Shown in pieces: positions 11,659 to 22,448 of a stretch of DNA of 64,000 nucleotides. The notes beneath the pieces are model-generated. The model saw only the letters and a program-made list of their open reading frames with translations, was not told the DNA's origin and ran no database searches. The number at the start of each line of letters is the position of its first letter. Position 1 is the first letter of the stretch. Made by a program: the position numbers and the translations under genes. The DNA comes from Adiantum capillus-veneris (taxonomy: Eukaryota > Streptophyta > Polypodiopsida > Polypodiales > Pteridaceae): contig CM043963.1 of the NCBI GenBank assembly GCA_014529385.2, forward strand, positions 65,605,895 to 65,669,894, read 5' to 3'.

Positions 11659-14600
11659 TCATTCATGATCAGCAGCAGCAAAGAGAGATATGAGACTCGC
11701 CGCATCACAGGTCTCCTCATCCCTCACCAACATTGTTTGATCCACAGACAGCTCATCTTGCTCCACCATCATTAACCTGGCATGATACAATTTAAGACGC
11801 AATCCATTTACCCTTGACTTATGTAGAACCCCATCCAGGTTAGCCAACTGATATGTACCATTCGGAAAACACTCCACTACCTTGAAAGGGCCTTCCCACT
11901 TAATTTGAAACTTCTTTTGGAAGGTGTTGTCCAGCTTACTGTTGTAGCGCAAAACCAAGTCATGCTTCTTGATACCCTTACTTTTGACCTTTTCATTTAT
12001 CTTTGCCAAAGCCTTATCCTGCATCTGCCCATAATGCTCCAATGCGCTCATCCTATCCAACTGGACCTCTTGTAACTGCAAGAGCCTCTCTTTGAATGCA
12101 TCACTAGGCGACCCAAGCAACTTCTCTAACATCTTGACCGCAGGCAACTCTACTTCCACAGGCAATAGTGCTTCTTTTCCATACACCAAATGAAATGGAG
12201 TAAACCCTGTACCTGTCTTCACTGAAGTACGGTAAGCCCATAATGCACTAGGCAATTCCAAATCCCAATTCTTTCCTTGGTGCTCTGTCACTTTCGAAAG
12301 AATCTGTACCAACTCACCATTGAATCTTTCATTTAAGCCATTACACTGTGGGTAATAAGGAGTGGTATGTTGGTGCCTAATCTTCATCTTTGTGCATAAG
12401 AAGTCTAGCAGTTTAGCTCTAAATCCTGGCCCCTTATCTGAAAGTAGCTCTAATGGCACCCCAAACTTGCAACATATTTCATCATACACAAATTTTGCCA
12501 CATCCTTTGCAGTGATCTCTTTTACTGCTATAGCCTCTGCCCATCTAGAGAGATAGTCCACTGCCGTCAAGATATAGCTTTTACCTCTGCTTGTGATAGG
12601 TAACGGGCCTATTGCATCAATCCCCCACTTTTCAAACACATCAAACGCCATAATGGTTTTTCGTAGCTCTGGCTTCAACACTCTCTTCCCAAATGCTTGA
12701 CACCTATTGCAAGACCTACACCAATGGTGAACATCCTTGTGCAAACTAGGCCATACATACCCCTCTTGCAAAATCTTATGCAAGGTGATCTTTAGAGCAA
12801 AATGGCCACCACATGCGCCTTCATGATTCTCTTCCAACACTCTGTAAAGCTCCTTCCGCCAAGGTACACGTCTCAACACGAGATTAGCCCCTTTCATGTA
12901 TAAGACATCACCAATCAATTTGTACCTGTATGCTCTACGCACAAAGCCATACTTCTTAGACTTCTGAATCTCCTTTGGAATGATTCCTGTTAGCAAAAAC
13001 TCCTCTTCTTGAGCCAAACTTTCCCGGCCATGATAAAGAGGTAAAGTGGTCCTCAACACAAATAGCTCCCCAATCATGCCTTGAGCTGCTTCATGTGCCT
13101 TTCCATTTAGAGCACGTTCAATGTGTCTGATGCTCCATGCTTCGAACTTTTTTAACAGGCCTTTAATTCTGAAGCACATTTCCTTCAATGAGGTGTTCTT
13201 GCTCTTCCACACACCCAACACTTGCTTCACCACTAACAAGGCATCACCTTTTATGCTCAACCTTCGAACCCCATGCTTCAAACAAATGTGTAATCCGGCT
13301 TCCAAAGTAGCATATTCAGCCTCATTGTTACTATGAGCATCCAATTTGAACCCTCTCTTGCATACTAGCTTCCCCTCTGGATCATAAAGTGCTATACCTC
13401 CTGAAGCCGCATCATGGCTCTTTCTGTATGAACCATCAAAGAACAACACATGTGCATTGCTGATCTGTGGCACTTCTTCAACTACCTTTCTCACCACCTC
13501 TTCCTTAGCAATAAGGGGATTCTCCTTGTAGGTCAACAAATCAGCTAGGGTAGCCCTTGTACTATCTTCCACTAGAAAAGAGAACTCAAATTCTTGCAGC
13601 TCAATTACCCATTTCTTGACCACATTTGACATGTTAGTGCCATTAATTAACTGTGGCAAAAAGGCATAACTCGTCAAGAAAACAAAAGGTCGTGGTAGCA
13701 AGTAATGACGAAATCGTCGACAAGCAAATATTACATTGGCCATCACTAGCTCTACTTCCGAGAACTTTCTCTGCGCTACCAACTTCACTCGGCTTGCACA
13801 ATACACTGGCCTCATATAATGGCTGCCCTTGCCCTTTTGCAATAGCATGGCTCCAATGGCATCATCCCCTACTGATGGATTTACATAAAACACTTTCTCC
13901 CAATCAGGAGCCTGCATGGCTGACAACCCCCCTAACACCTCTTTCATCTCTTGAAACACTTCTTCACACTTGTCATCCCATTGTAATGGATCATGCTTTG
14001 CCACTTGCTGTAATGGATAAAGAAGCTGCGAAGACAATGGAATAAACCGTGCCATGTACTTCACTTTGTGTATAAAAGTTGCCAATTGCTTCGTACTCGT
14101 AGGTGATGGAAGAAGAATAATAGACTTAACCTTATCTGGATCAGCCTCAATGCCATTTTCTGACACCATATGGCCCAATAACTTCACCCTTGGCTGTGCT
14201 AGATGACATTTCTTTGGATTTAGTTGTCCTCCACATTCATCATATCGAGCCAATACCATCTGCACCTTCTCATGATGTTCAACCCTACTGTTGTAGACAC
14301 AGAAGTCATCCATGAAAGCTTTAACACAACTACCAATGAATGGTTCCAATGCCCAATTTGCTCTCTCTTGATAGAAAGATGGTCCATTTGACAACCCAAA
14401 TGGCAATACTGTGTAGCAATAGCAGCCCCATGGCGTAATAAAAGTTGTGTTTGTACGGTCTTTAAGAGCAATCTTCAATTGAAAATAGCCTGAAAAACCA
14501 TCACACACATTGTACCTCTCATAACCAGCCACTGAATCCAAGATCTGATCGATGAATGAAAGAGGATATGGGTTCTTCTTAGTGGCTGCATTTAAGGGTT

Positions 14601-16470
14601 TAAAATCTACACAAATTCTCCACTTCCCATCCTTCTTTGGACTGACTACAACTGGACTCACCCATTCTGTGGTCTCCACAGGGACTATGAACCCTGCCTT
14701 CAATAATTTGTCCACCTCTTCTCGCAAGGCTTCCATTTGCTCTTGACCCATCCTTCTTAGGCTTTGCCGCACTGGTTTAGCACCTTCTTTCAGCTCTATA
14801 TGCATCTCTTCACCCTTGAACCCTCTGATCTCTTCATATGAAGTAATGAACAAATCAGGAACACTAGCCAGCATGTTCAAATATATCTCCTTCTCCATAG
14901 CTGAGAGGTCTCTGCTGATCATTTGTGTCATCAATTCCTGCTTCTTTGACAACTCAACCTTAGTTTGCATCAGCCCTTTAATCACTTCATAAGGCCCTTC
15001 ACTTTCATCTTCAACCTCATTCGCAAATGCAACTAAACCAAACTCTTGGATTTCTTTGTCCATCAAAAGAAATGCAACATCAGCATCCTCATCACTGCTA
15101 GTAGTGCTATCACTGTCCTCATCTGTCACCGTGGAAGAGTCTTCATCACTAGACTCATCCTCATCTTCATAAAGCTCCTCTAATCGTTTCCTTGTGTCCA
15201 TATTATAAAGCTTCTTGGTACCTGTCTTTCCATAGAGGCTAATCGTACCATGTCGCCAATCTTGAACAGCTCCCACTGCACGTAACCATGGTCTGCCCAG
15301 TATAATAGGATATGCTCCCAACTCTGCTGGCATCACAGGCATCACATGAAAATCAACCATTGCCTTTGCATCATATGCCTCCACTTCTAAGCTCTTTACA
15401 ACACCCAAGCATTTTACTTTTTGATGGTTTGCCAATCTGATCCGAAAACTTGACACCCCAGCCACTGGGTCTCCGCATATTTGGGCTCCGCCATCCACAT
15501 AACCTTGTCCCAAATTTTTCTTTTTATGCCACACATCTACTATTGGACAAATGTCTGGTAGTTCATCCATTGCCAACACCTTTACTGAACCTCTCTCTGG
15601 CTCTTTCTCCATTGGGTTAACCATCCTCTTCCACTGTCGCTTTAGCTTAAGCACCATCTCTATAAGCTGCCCAAAAGTAACATCTGTCTTCCTGCTCGTC
15701 AGATCCTTCTTCAAGTCATAGCTTAATTGCCCATCCCCTAGTGGAAAATCTGAAACATGAAACTTTCGACGAGCTCTCCTTTTCCTCTTGGCCTTGACAT
15801 CTTCGCCTTCATGGCTCTTTTCTTTCTTCTTACTAGGACCTGGGGCACTTCTTCCTTCCTTATCCTCTGTGGTCTTCTTCCCAATAGGCATCACTAATGT
15901 ATCCTCTAGCTTTGATGCCTTCTCTAAGGTGACTACACTTAGCACTTTTGTCTTTTCCTTTCCCTCCTGGGTCAGTCCACTGGTTCCTTCGTCTCCCTTA
16001 ATTTCGATGCCATAATCATTTGACCTAGTTAGCACCTGTCTTGGCAATGGATACATGTCTCCCCCCATCCTTGGTGGCTTATCACATTGCGGGCTGACGT
16101 GACCCAACTCTCCACAATTATAACATGTGGGCGTCTGCCTCCAAAACCTACCATTGCTTTGTCCAACACCATTCCTAGGCCTTTCTTCACCTCCTGGCTG
16201 ATTTGCAAACCTCCCTCGACCTCGATTATTTCCCACTTGACCTAGCATGTTTAGGCTGAGATTCTTCATCAAATCTACCACTTGCCTCATGTCTTGCCTT
16301 AGCCCATCATCTTGCACCGATGTAGTGACCACTGCTGGCATAACTTGAGTAGTAATAGGAGCCACTGGTTCATGATGAACCCCTGACATGCGACCTTGTA
16401 AAGACTCTATAGGCTGAAATTCAGACCTCATGGGCAAAGACTCCACCCCTAACTGGCTCATTTTTCTCAA
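11659..16470 (-). CDS. C1 Gag-Pol polyprotein, 1603 codons, dual RNase H
   Basis: One uninterrupted frame. Residues 116-129 are the zinc knuckle CYNCGELGHVSPQC. A protease remnant lies around 325-400: it has VDGGAQIC, but compared with copy C2 about 14 residues after it are missing. RT spans about 590-790 with FMDD at 719-722. A degenerate Ty3-type RNase H is at about 860-975. A second RNase H is at 1005-1135 (FFDGS with D1012, NNEAEYATLEAG with E1050/E1052, IKGD with D1076); its usual last Asp position reads His/Glu. Integrase has zinc ligands H1216, H1223, C1254, C1257 and a catalytic D1285, D1345, E1381, with exactly 35 residues between the last two. The second RNase H is the hallmark of the plant Tat lineage. 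The start given is the first Met after the stop at 16531-16533; gag coding begins further upstream. Confidence 0.93.
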   Translation of the reverse strand: MRKMSQLGVESLPMRSEFQPIESLQGRMSGVHHEPVAPITTQVMPAVVTTSVQDDGLRQDMRQVVDLMKNLSLNMLGQVGNNRGRGRFANQPGGEERPRNGVGQSNGRFWRQTPTCYNCGELGHVSPQCDKPPRMGGDMYPLPRQVLTRSNDYGIEIKGDEGTSGLTQEGKEKTKVLSVVTLEKASKLEDTLVMPIGKKTTEDKEGRSAPGPSKKKEKSHEGEDVKAKRKRRARRKFHVSDFPLGDGQLSYDLKKDLTSRKTDVTFGQLIEMVLKLKRQWKRMVNPMEKEPERGSVKVLAMDELPDICPIVDVWHKKKNLGQGYVDGGAQICGDPVAGVSSFRIRLANHQKVKCLGVVKSLEVEAYDAKAMVDFHVMPVMPAELGAYPIILGRPWLRAVGAVQDWRHGTISLYGKTGTKKLYNMDTRKRLEELYEDEDESSDEDSSTVTDEDSDSTTSSDEDADVAFLLMDKEIQEFGLVAFANEVEDESEGPYEVIKGLMQTKVELSKKQELMTQMISRDLSAMEKEIYLNMLASVPDLFITSYEEIRGFKGEEMHIELKEGAKPVRQSLRRMGQEQMEALREEVDKLLKAGFIVPVETTEWVSPVVVSPKKDGKWRICVDFKPLNAATKKNPYPLSFIDQILDSVAGYERYNVCDGFSGYFQLKIALKDRTNTTFITPWGCYCYTVLPFGLSNGPSFYQERANWALEPFIGSCVKAFMDDFCVYNSRVEHHEKVQMVLARYDECGGQLNPKKCHLAQPRVKLLGHMVSENGIEADPDKVKSIILLPSPTSTKQLATFIHKVKYMARFIPLSSQLLYPLQQVAKHDPLQWDDKCEEVFQEMKEVLGGLSAMQAPDWEKVFYVNPSVGDDAIGAMLLQKGKGSHYMRPVYCASRVKLVAQRKFSEVELVMANVIFACRRFRHYLLPRPFVFLTSYAFLPQLINGTNMSNVVKKWVIELQEFEFSFLVEDSTRATLADLLTYKENPLIAKEEVVRKVVEEVPQISNAHVLFFDGSYRKSHDAASGGIALYDPEGKLVCKRGFKLDAHSNNEAEYATLEAGLHICLKHGVRRLSIKGDALLVVKQVLGVWKSKNTSLKEMCFRIKGLLKKFEAWSIRHIERALNGKAHEAAQGMIGELFVLRTTLPLYHGRESLAQEEEFLLTGIIPKEIQKSKKYGFVRRAYRYKLIGDVLYMKGANLVLRRVPWRKELYRVLEENHEGACGGHFALKITLHKILQEGYVWPSLHKDVHHWCRSCNRCQAFGKRVLKPELRKTIMAFDVFEKWGIDAIGPLPITSRGKSYILTAVDYLSRWAEAIAVKEITAKDVAKFVYDEICCKFGVPLELLSDKGPGFRAKLLDFLCTKMKIRHQHTTPYYPQCNGLNERFNGELVQILSKVTEHQGKNWDLELPSALWAYRTSVKTGTGFTPFHLVYGKEALLPVEVELPAVKMLEKLLGSPSDAFKERLLQLQEVQLDRMSALEHYGQMQDKALAKINEKVKSKGIKKHDLVLRYNSKLDNTFQKKFQIKWEGPFKVVECFPNGTYQLANLDGVLHKSRVNGLRLKLYHARLMMVEQDELSVDQTMLVRDEETCDAASLISLFAAADHE

Positions 16471-16530
16471 CTTCCACTCTTTGTTCCTTGCTACCTCTAG
16501 TGCATCTTCATATGTCCTAGGCTTCTTTAG

Positions 16531-17073
16531 CTACACTCTCCAACGTATATTCTCCCAAAGACTAGCCAAGAACTTGTCCTTCTTTATCATGTCAGGCGGG
16601 GGTACCTGTGGTGCTAAGGCCTTGCACATCCGCTCCCATGCCAATGAGAACTTACGTATGTACGCATCTACTGGCTCACCTTCTTTTTGCACCAAACCTT
16701 GTACTTTTTGCCACACTTTGTCAGGATCTTCTATCTTCACAAACTCCACTTCCAACCCATGCCTTAGATTGTCCCAACTCAATCTTACAGGTGGATCCGC
16801 TGCACGCAACTCCTCTTCAAATGTTTTGGACCAGACTCGTGCATCACTCTTCAAACAAATTTGGAGAAGACGTAACATCTGCGTAGGGTCATGAATCTGG
16901 TTGCTAATGCAGGCAACCTCCATCTTTTCCAAAAAATCTTCCACATCTTCATCACTTCTTCCATGAAACTCTGGATAAGAGAAAGCTATGGCTACCCAAG
17001 TTACAATGCTTTGAGAACCCCTTTGAACACACGTGCAAGAACCCAAAACTTCCGACTGACTCAATTCCCACAA
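16531..17073 (-). pseudogene. C1 gag N-terminal part, ended by a TAG
   Basis: Encodes the capsid region: MWELSQSEVLG, then AIAFSYPEFHGRSDEDVEDF, QMLRLLQICLKSDARVW, KVWQKVQGLVQKEGEPVDAY and WERMCKAL. The stop TAG at 16531-16533 corresponds to a GAG codon in copy C2, so a single G-to-T change splits gag. Without it the frame would run straight into the 1603-codon ORF. Whether a suppressor tRNA could read it is unknown. Confidence 0.88.
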
Positions 17074-17348
17074 ACTTCAATGGAGCTCAACTTTAGATAA
17101 GGACAAACACATGCACATCAAATGAGTTTTCATAGTTGATCATCGGAATTACAATAGGCAAAGGACATTCCAGGATCTCTCTTAATCTTCTTGGCCCGAA
17201 CATAAAGACTGCGCTGTTGGAAAAAAATCTTCCTGGACACATGAACATTTATCTGGATTCTTTGAGTTAAATGAAAAGGAGTGAATTGAGGGTGGATCTC
17301 GAAGCAGAAGGTACTCGAAGAAGATCCTCCGTGGGGGCGCCAAAAGAA
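17074..17348 (-). other. C1 leader and primer-site region
   Basis: Untranslated leader between the 5' LTR and gag. A candidate primer site, TGGCGCC, lies on the minus strand close to the LTR edge (17336-17342 in + coordinates). In copy C2 the same leader carries a 628-bp foreign insert. Confidence 0.65.
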
Positions 17349-18485
17349 TGTGAGCGGGATGGAAACACACAGAACACCTCTATAACGACCCGACACACAC
17401 TCTTGGAAAGATACACACACACTATGGGGCACCACTCGGCTTACACAGCACACCTGGCCGAGACAGGGAACACACCTCTGGAGTGAGAGGAGAGAGACTA
17501 TCCACTTGTCCACTCCACACAGACACACACACACACACCCCCAAAAAACTCAGCTCAAAAGAGGAGAATTTCTGATGTTTAGATACAATTGAGCTTGGGC
17601 CAACACCAATGGGGCAAATGGCTCACACAGTATGGGTAAAATAAGCCAGATATAATCACAAACTGGAGCAGAAACTTCGCTCGTAGGAGTAACTTACACA
17701 GAAAAACAGCAGAAAAAGAGTGAGGAATTTGGCAAAATGGACGGCGCCATCGCGTCCGGAACGGCCCAAAACCCCAGTCTACAATGTCAAAGTGCTCAAA
17801 TCCGACTTCGGATGAGCAGTTTACGGCCAAAACAAGCTCCAAAATGAGCAAAAACACACCTGCGGCTGTTCCTCCTCTCTTCTCCACGTTTTTTCTAGTC
17901 TTCTCTCTGTTTTTTTAGTTCCCACACTTAGCTTTATTAGTTGGGCACCCTTGGCCTTTTAGATGACCTCAAACGGACCCCGAACAGGCCAAAAACTGAC
18001 CTCGCAGTGCATAGTTGTCACCTTTTTTGCATCATCCGCACACCTGGCACTCCGTTTTTCCAAGTAATGCATCCCGCAACCACGTGAAGTGGCCCCAAAA
18101 AGTGGTCCTCATGATGACCTTTCTGCATAAGTATCACAAGAAAACACCCACGTCGTGTCCATCCTTCTCCGCGTGCAAGTATTGACCCCGTTCGACCTCC
18201 TGACGCCACTCGATGCCATATGACGCACCTGCTTACCTCATGTCGTCGGCCCGCGGATAGCTTCCTCGAGAAGTTTTACACGCTACCAACTCCTCCTTAT
18301 TGTAGAAAAAACAGAGTGGTATTGGTAATAGTGAAAATCAATGCACTATGTACACCTTGTCCTACTTGTACACATGTGGGCCCCACGTAACCCCCTGGCT
18401 CTGAAAAATGGGCAATTCTTTATTTGATGCACCATGCATGTATATGTACATATGCGCAATCCCTTGCTCCAAAAAACTCCTGACA
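17349..18485 (-). repeat. C1 5' LTR
   Basis: Runs TGTGAGCGGG to CTCCTGACA on the + strand. It differs from the other C1 LTR mainly by AC-run length and scattered single bases, which suggests a recent insertion. Confidence 0.92.
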
Positions 18486-18513
18486 AAGTCATTTATGCCT
18501 TTAAGTGGGAGGT

Positions 18514-18638
18514 TGTTGGGTTAAAGGCCTAAATAACCCCTTTTTGTACATTTTTATACTTTGTGAACCTGGACACATTTTTTCAAAGTCACTTATAATA
18601 AAAGTGGGAAAACCCAAAACTCACTTATTGAAAACGTG

Positions 18639-18684
<46 letters not shown>

Positions 18685-18732
18685 TTCGATCTCTAGCGCT
18701 AGCTCTTTGCTGCTCTGTGCCTCCTGCTTTCA
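18514..18732 (+). repeat. Copia 3' LTR with internal deletion
   Basis: Begins TGTTGGGTTAAAGG after the purine tract aagtgggagg. It ends CTGCTTTCA directly before the TSD GTACC. It is 219 bp against 307 bp for the 5' LTR; the missing bases lie between two ctgctt motifs, so a microhomology deletion is likely. It holds a CT microsatellite at 18641-18680. Confidence 0.9.
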
Positions 18733-18737
18733 GTACC

Positions 18738-18758
18738 TCCTCCTTCGGCATCAGAAAG
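18738..18758 (+). pseudogene. 21-bp piece of B gag between two insertions
   Basis: The only B sequence between copia and A-minus. It encodes proline/serine residues in phase with the B gag pieces ending at 5042 and resuming at 46768. The last five bases, GAAAG (18754-18758), are the left TSD of A-minus. Confidence 0.85.
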
Positions 18759-19333
18759 TGTAACAGACTTGGACACTCCAAGTCAAGAATCTACCCCAAC
18801 ACCACAGGAATTCACTTCAAACAGTTCACAGTTTGATTCGACACTGGCCCGGCGGAGTTCCGTGCCAAGAGGTATTGGCCCCAAAGACTGGCGGCCCTTT
18901 CGGTATTTCTTTTTGTATTAAAATCTGTGCTCAAAGTACAAGGGAGTGATTGGGTCTCACTCTCATACCGTGCGTCCATATGCTCCGAGAAGTGAGAGCC
19001 CAAACCACACGTATAAAGAGTTACAAGGTTTGCCAAAAGCAGAGCCCCAAAAGCTGTCCATTAAAAGCATTCTCAAATAGAGCAACTTTTAAAAATAAAG
19101 CAATTCAAATTAAACCTTCTCTCTCTCCTAGCTTGCGTAGAATAAAGCAACACTAGCGTAGAGTTTTCAACCTGCTTTTGCGTAGCAAAAAGCAGCCCCA
19201 TTGTGCTGTGAAGTGCGTCGCAAAACGCGGGGTTCCGTATAGTCACGCCACGTCATCTTTTTCCGTATGTTGCAACTGCCATGTCAACAGGGCGGGTGTG
19301 TGTACTGGGCAGCCACGTCACCAGTTTGTGAGA
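18759..19333 (-). repeat. A-minus 3' LTR
   Basis: On the + strand it runs TGTAACAGACTTGG to GTTTGTGAGA (a mutated TGTGACA end). It is followed by the reversed polypurine tract tacccccctcttgaaag. It includes the ccgaaag...ggtattgg motif, reversed, that all A LTRs share. Confidence 0.9.
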
Positions 19334-19882
19334 TACCCCCCTCTTGAAAGCATTGTAATCGCCATCAATTACACCTGCAGAACAGACAGAGGCCATAAAC
19401 TGTCTTAGCAGACACTGACTGTTAGTACTGACGCACTAGGAACACACAGCTAGCACATGTTTTAATCGACAGTCACATCACACGACATCACTTGACATCA
19501 CAGGAGATCACATGACAAATCACATTCAAAATTCATTCGGATCTCAGACCATGATTAATCGGCAACGTATTTAGCAATCGCATCTAGATCCACTCGGGAC
19601 CTCATAGATGCCCGATTGACTAATCCTTATTGCAATCATGTCTATCGAGATCTTCCAGACCGAAATGTTGCAGTCATTTCGTCTATCAGTTCCTGCACTT
19701 AAACAAGTCAAGTATAAATTAGTATCATATTATCGGGAATTCCAGTTCATAAAGTCATACAGCAGAATACTGTCAGCTCACGGTATCCCTGAAACTCAAA
19801 AGAGACATCAGTGACTTTGGTATAAAAAATCGAGGCAATCTGTTGACAAAGGAGTAGAGCGACTCCCCTCTTGTGCATACCC
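19334..19882 (-). other. A-minus 3' UTR
   Basis: The reverse complement of the A 3' UTR at about 42450-43003, including the degenerate tgatgtc-type short repeats (about 19465-19520) and the tgcacaagagggga block at the right end. No coding frame. It is cut at 19882 by the LTR of the plus-strand A complex. Confidence 0.85.
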
Positions 19883-19921
19883 TGTCACAAACTGTGACGT
19901 GGCTGTCCAGGGCCCCTAATT
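19883..19921 (+). repeat. Left end of the A1 5' LTR
   Basis: The first 39 bp of an A LTR (TGTCACAAACTGTGACG...), matching 33687 onward. It is cut by C2; the rest resumes at 26909 after loss of a few bases. Confidence 0.85.
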
Positions 19922-21197
19922 TGTTAGGAGTTTTTTGAAAGAAGTGATTACGCATATATACATACACATGCATGGTGCATCGAATAAAGGATTGCCCATT
20001 TTCTAGAGCCAGGTGGTTGCGTGGGGTCCACATGTGTACAGGTAGGACAGCTTGTAGTTGCCGTGGGTATGCATCATTGGGCGCGTGTTTGAGCGTATTG
20101 TCTTGTATTGTACGTTACTTGTGGATACTGCCATTGTACGCCTTTGTGGAGCCATACTTGGTTTTATTGGGCAGTCCCAACCATTTCTGTTGAAAGATAG
20201 TCATTTCTGAGACTTGACTATACGAGATTTGCATAAGCTTTCGTGAGAGGGTCGATAGCGTGAGGTTTTATTGAGCTGGGGGATTCTCAAATGTGAGATC
20301 CTTTCGGTGATACAGGTGGCTGGAGCATCCTATTCGTGACCTCGCCATAGGCTATGTACTAGTGATTCCTCCTTGATGCTCAGGTTCTATTGTTGGCAGG
20401 TTATGCATACATATACAGTCTATATTTTGGGTTCATTACTTGCACGTGGGTAAGCGAGGACACAACGTGGGTGTTTTCTTGTGATAATTATGCAAGAAGG
20501 TCATCATGAGAACTATATTTGGAGGCCACTTCACGTGATTGCGGGATGCATTATTGGAAAATGTTAAGTGCCAGGTGTGCGGATGGACGTAGAAGGGTAA
20601 CAGAAATGCACTGCGTGGCTAGTTTTTGGCCTGTTCGGGGTCCGTTTGAGGTCAACTAAAAGGCCGTTTGTGCCCAAGGGATAAAGTGAAGTGTGGACAC
20701 TGAAAAACCTGAGAAAAAGACCAACAAAACGTGGAGAGAAGAGGAGAAACAGCCGCAACTCAGTTTTTGCTTTTTTTGGATTCTGTTTTGGCCATAAACT
20801 GCTCATTCGAGGTTGGATTTGAGCACTGTGATATTTTAGATTGGGGTTTTTGGTCACTCCGGACGCAATGGTTCTGTGCATTTTGCCAAATTCCTCACTT
20901 TTTTCTTCTGTTTTGGCTCTGTTCAAATTTGTGATTGTATCTGGCATATTTCATTTATATTCTGTGAGCTATTTGCCCCATTGGTGTTGGCCCAAGCTCA
21001 ATTGTATCTAAACATCAGAGATCTTCCTCTTTTGAGCTGAGTTTTTAGTGTATGTGTGTGTCTGTGTTGAGTGGGCAAATGGATAGTCTTCTCTCACTCC
21101 ATCGGTGTGTTCCCTGTCTTGGCCAGAGGGGTTGTGTAAGCGGAGTGGTGCCCCATAGTGTGTGTGTGTATCTTCCCAAGAGTGTGTGTCGCTCACA
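19922..21197 (+). repeat. C-family LTR, inverted, with a replaced middle
   Basis: Starts TGTTAGGAG and ends CGCTCACA, opposite in orientation to the other C2 LTRs. Between about 20050 and 20437 the normal LTR sequence (roughly 190 bp) is replaced by a 388-bp segment that also occurs, inverted, at about 25279-25660. Outside that segment it aligns with the reverse complement of 21316-22448. Confidence 0.85.
20050..20437. repeat. 388-bp segment shared with 25279-25660 (inverted)
   Basis: Not part of a standard C LTR. It contains ttgccgtgggtatgcatca at one end and tatattttggg at the other. I recognise no coding frame or known element in it. Confidence 0.8.
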
Positions 21198-21315
21198 TTC
21201 TGAAACACACACAACGCCTCTATAATGACCGGACTAAAGAATGTGAGCGGGATGGAAACACACAACGCCTCTATAATGACCCGACACACACTCTTGGGAT
21301 GATACACCAAAAGAA
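21198..21315 (-). repeat. Two partial C LTR ends in tandem
   Basis: Two short copies of the gaaacacacaacgcctctataatgac block, the second starting with TGTGAGCGGG at 21242. They repeat the first 35-70 bp of the LTR that begins at 21316. Replication slippage or abortive strand transfer could produce such stutter. Confidence 0.75.
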
Positions 21316-22448
21316 TGTGAGCGGGATGGAAACACACACGCCTCTATAATGACTCGACACACACTCTTGAATTGATACACACACACTATGGGGCACCACT
21401 TTGCGTACATAACCCACCTAGCCGAGACAGGGAACACACTGATGGAGTGAGAGGAGAGAGACTACCCATTTGCCCACTCAACACAGAGACACACACACAC
21501 CCCCCTTAAAAATTCAGCTCAAAAGAGAAAGATCTCTGATGATAGATACAATTTAGCTTCGGCAACACCAATGGGGCAAATAGCTCACACGATATGGATG
21601 AAATATGCCAGATAAAAGCACAAATTGGAGCAGAGACTTCGCTCACATGAGAAATGTAGACAGCCAAAACAACAGAAAAACAGTGAGGAATTTAGCAAAA
21701 TGGACTGTGCCATCGCGTCCGGAACGGCCAAAAACCCTAGTCTGGATTATCACAATGCTCAAATCCAACCTCGGATGAGCAGTTTATGGCCAAAACATGC
21801 TCCAAAAACAACAAAAACTGAGTTACGGCTGTTCCTCCTCTTCTCTCCACGTTTTGTTGGTCTTTTTCTGAGGTTTTTCAGTGTCCACACTTCACTTTAT
21901 CCCTTGGGCACAAACGACCTTTTAGTTCACCTTAAACGGACCCCGAACAGGCCAAAAACTAGCGACGCAGTGTATTTTTGTTACCCTTCTACGTCCATCC
22001 GCACACCTGGCACTCAACTTTTTCCAATAATGCACCCCACAATCACGTGAAGTGGCCTCCAAATACAGTTCTCATGATGACCTTCTTGCATAATTATCAC
22101 AAGAAAACACCCACGTTGTGTCCTCGCTTACCCACGTGCAAGTAATGACCCCATTCGACCTCCTGACGCCACTAGATGTCATCTGATACACCTGCTTACC
22201 TCATGTCGTCGGCCCGCGGATAGCTTCCTTGATAAGTTTTACGCGCTACCAACTTCTCATTATTATAGAAAAAACACACTGGTACTGGTGATAATGAAAA
22301 TCGATGTACTATGTACACGTTGTCCTACCTGTACACATGTGGGCCCCACGCAAACACCTGGCTCTGGCAAATGGGCAATCCTTTATTCGATGCACCATGC
22401 ATGTGTATGTACATATACGCAATCACTTCTTTCAAAATACTCCGAACA
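21316..22448 (-). repeat. C2 3' LTR
   Basis: Runs TGTGAGCGGG to CTCCGAACA on the + strand, aligned to the C1 LTR over its full length. More diverged from the C1 LTRs than they are from each other. Confidence 0.88.

Larger units (their letters stand above)
10492..18485 (-). mobile_element. Tat-type Ty3/gypsy element C1
   Basis: A near-complete minus-strand LTR retrotransposon of 7994 bp inside the copia 3' region. The LTRs of 1139 and 1137 bp are nearly identical by eye. A single long frame holds protease, RT, two RNase H domains and integrase. I found no convincing TSD: the flanking five bases are GACGT (left) and AAGTC (right). Copia sequence resumes at 18486 with its purine tract and 3' LTR. 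C1 is the youngest-looking large element in the window. Confidence 0.92.
5043..18732 (+). mobile_element. Ty1/copia retrotransposon with two inner insertions
   Basis: Flanked by a perfect TSD GTACC (5038-5042 and 18733-18737). Domain order is gag, zinc knuckle, protease, integrase, RT, RNase H, which defines Ty1/copia. It is interrupted by a 589-bp insertion at 7470-8058 and by gypsy element C1 at 10492-18485. Without these it is about 5.1 kb. Several frameshifts and stops make it non-coding as a whole. Confidence 0.93.

Noticed and set aside
10487-18490. A TSD for element C1
   Set aside because: The flanks GACGT and AAGTC do not match; shifting the ends to gain similarity would break the TG...CA termini.
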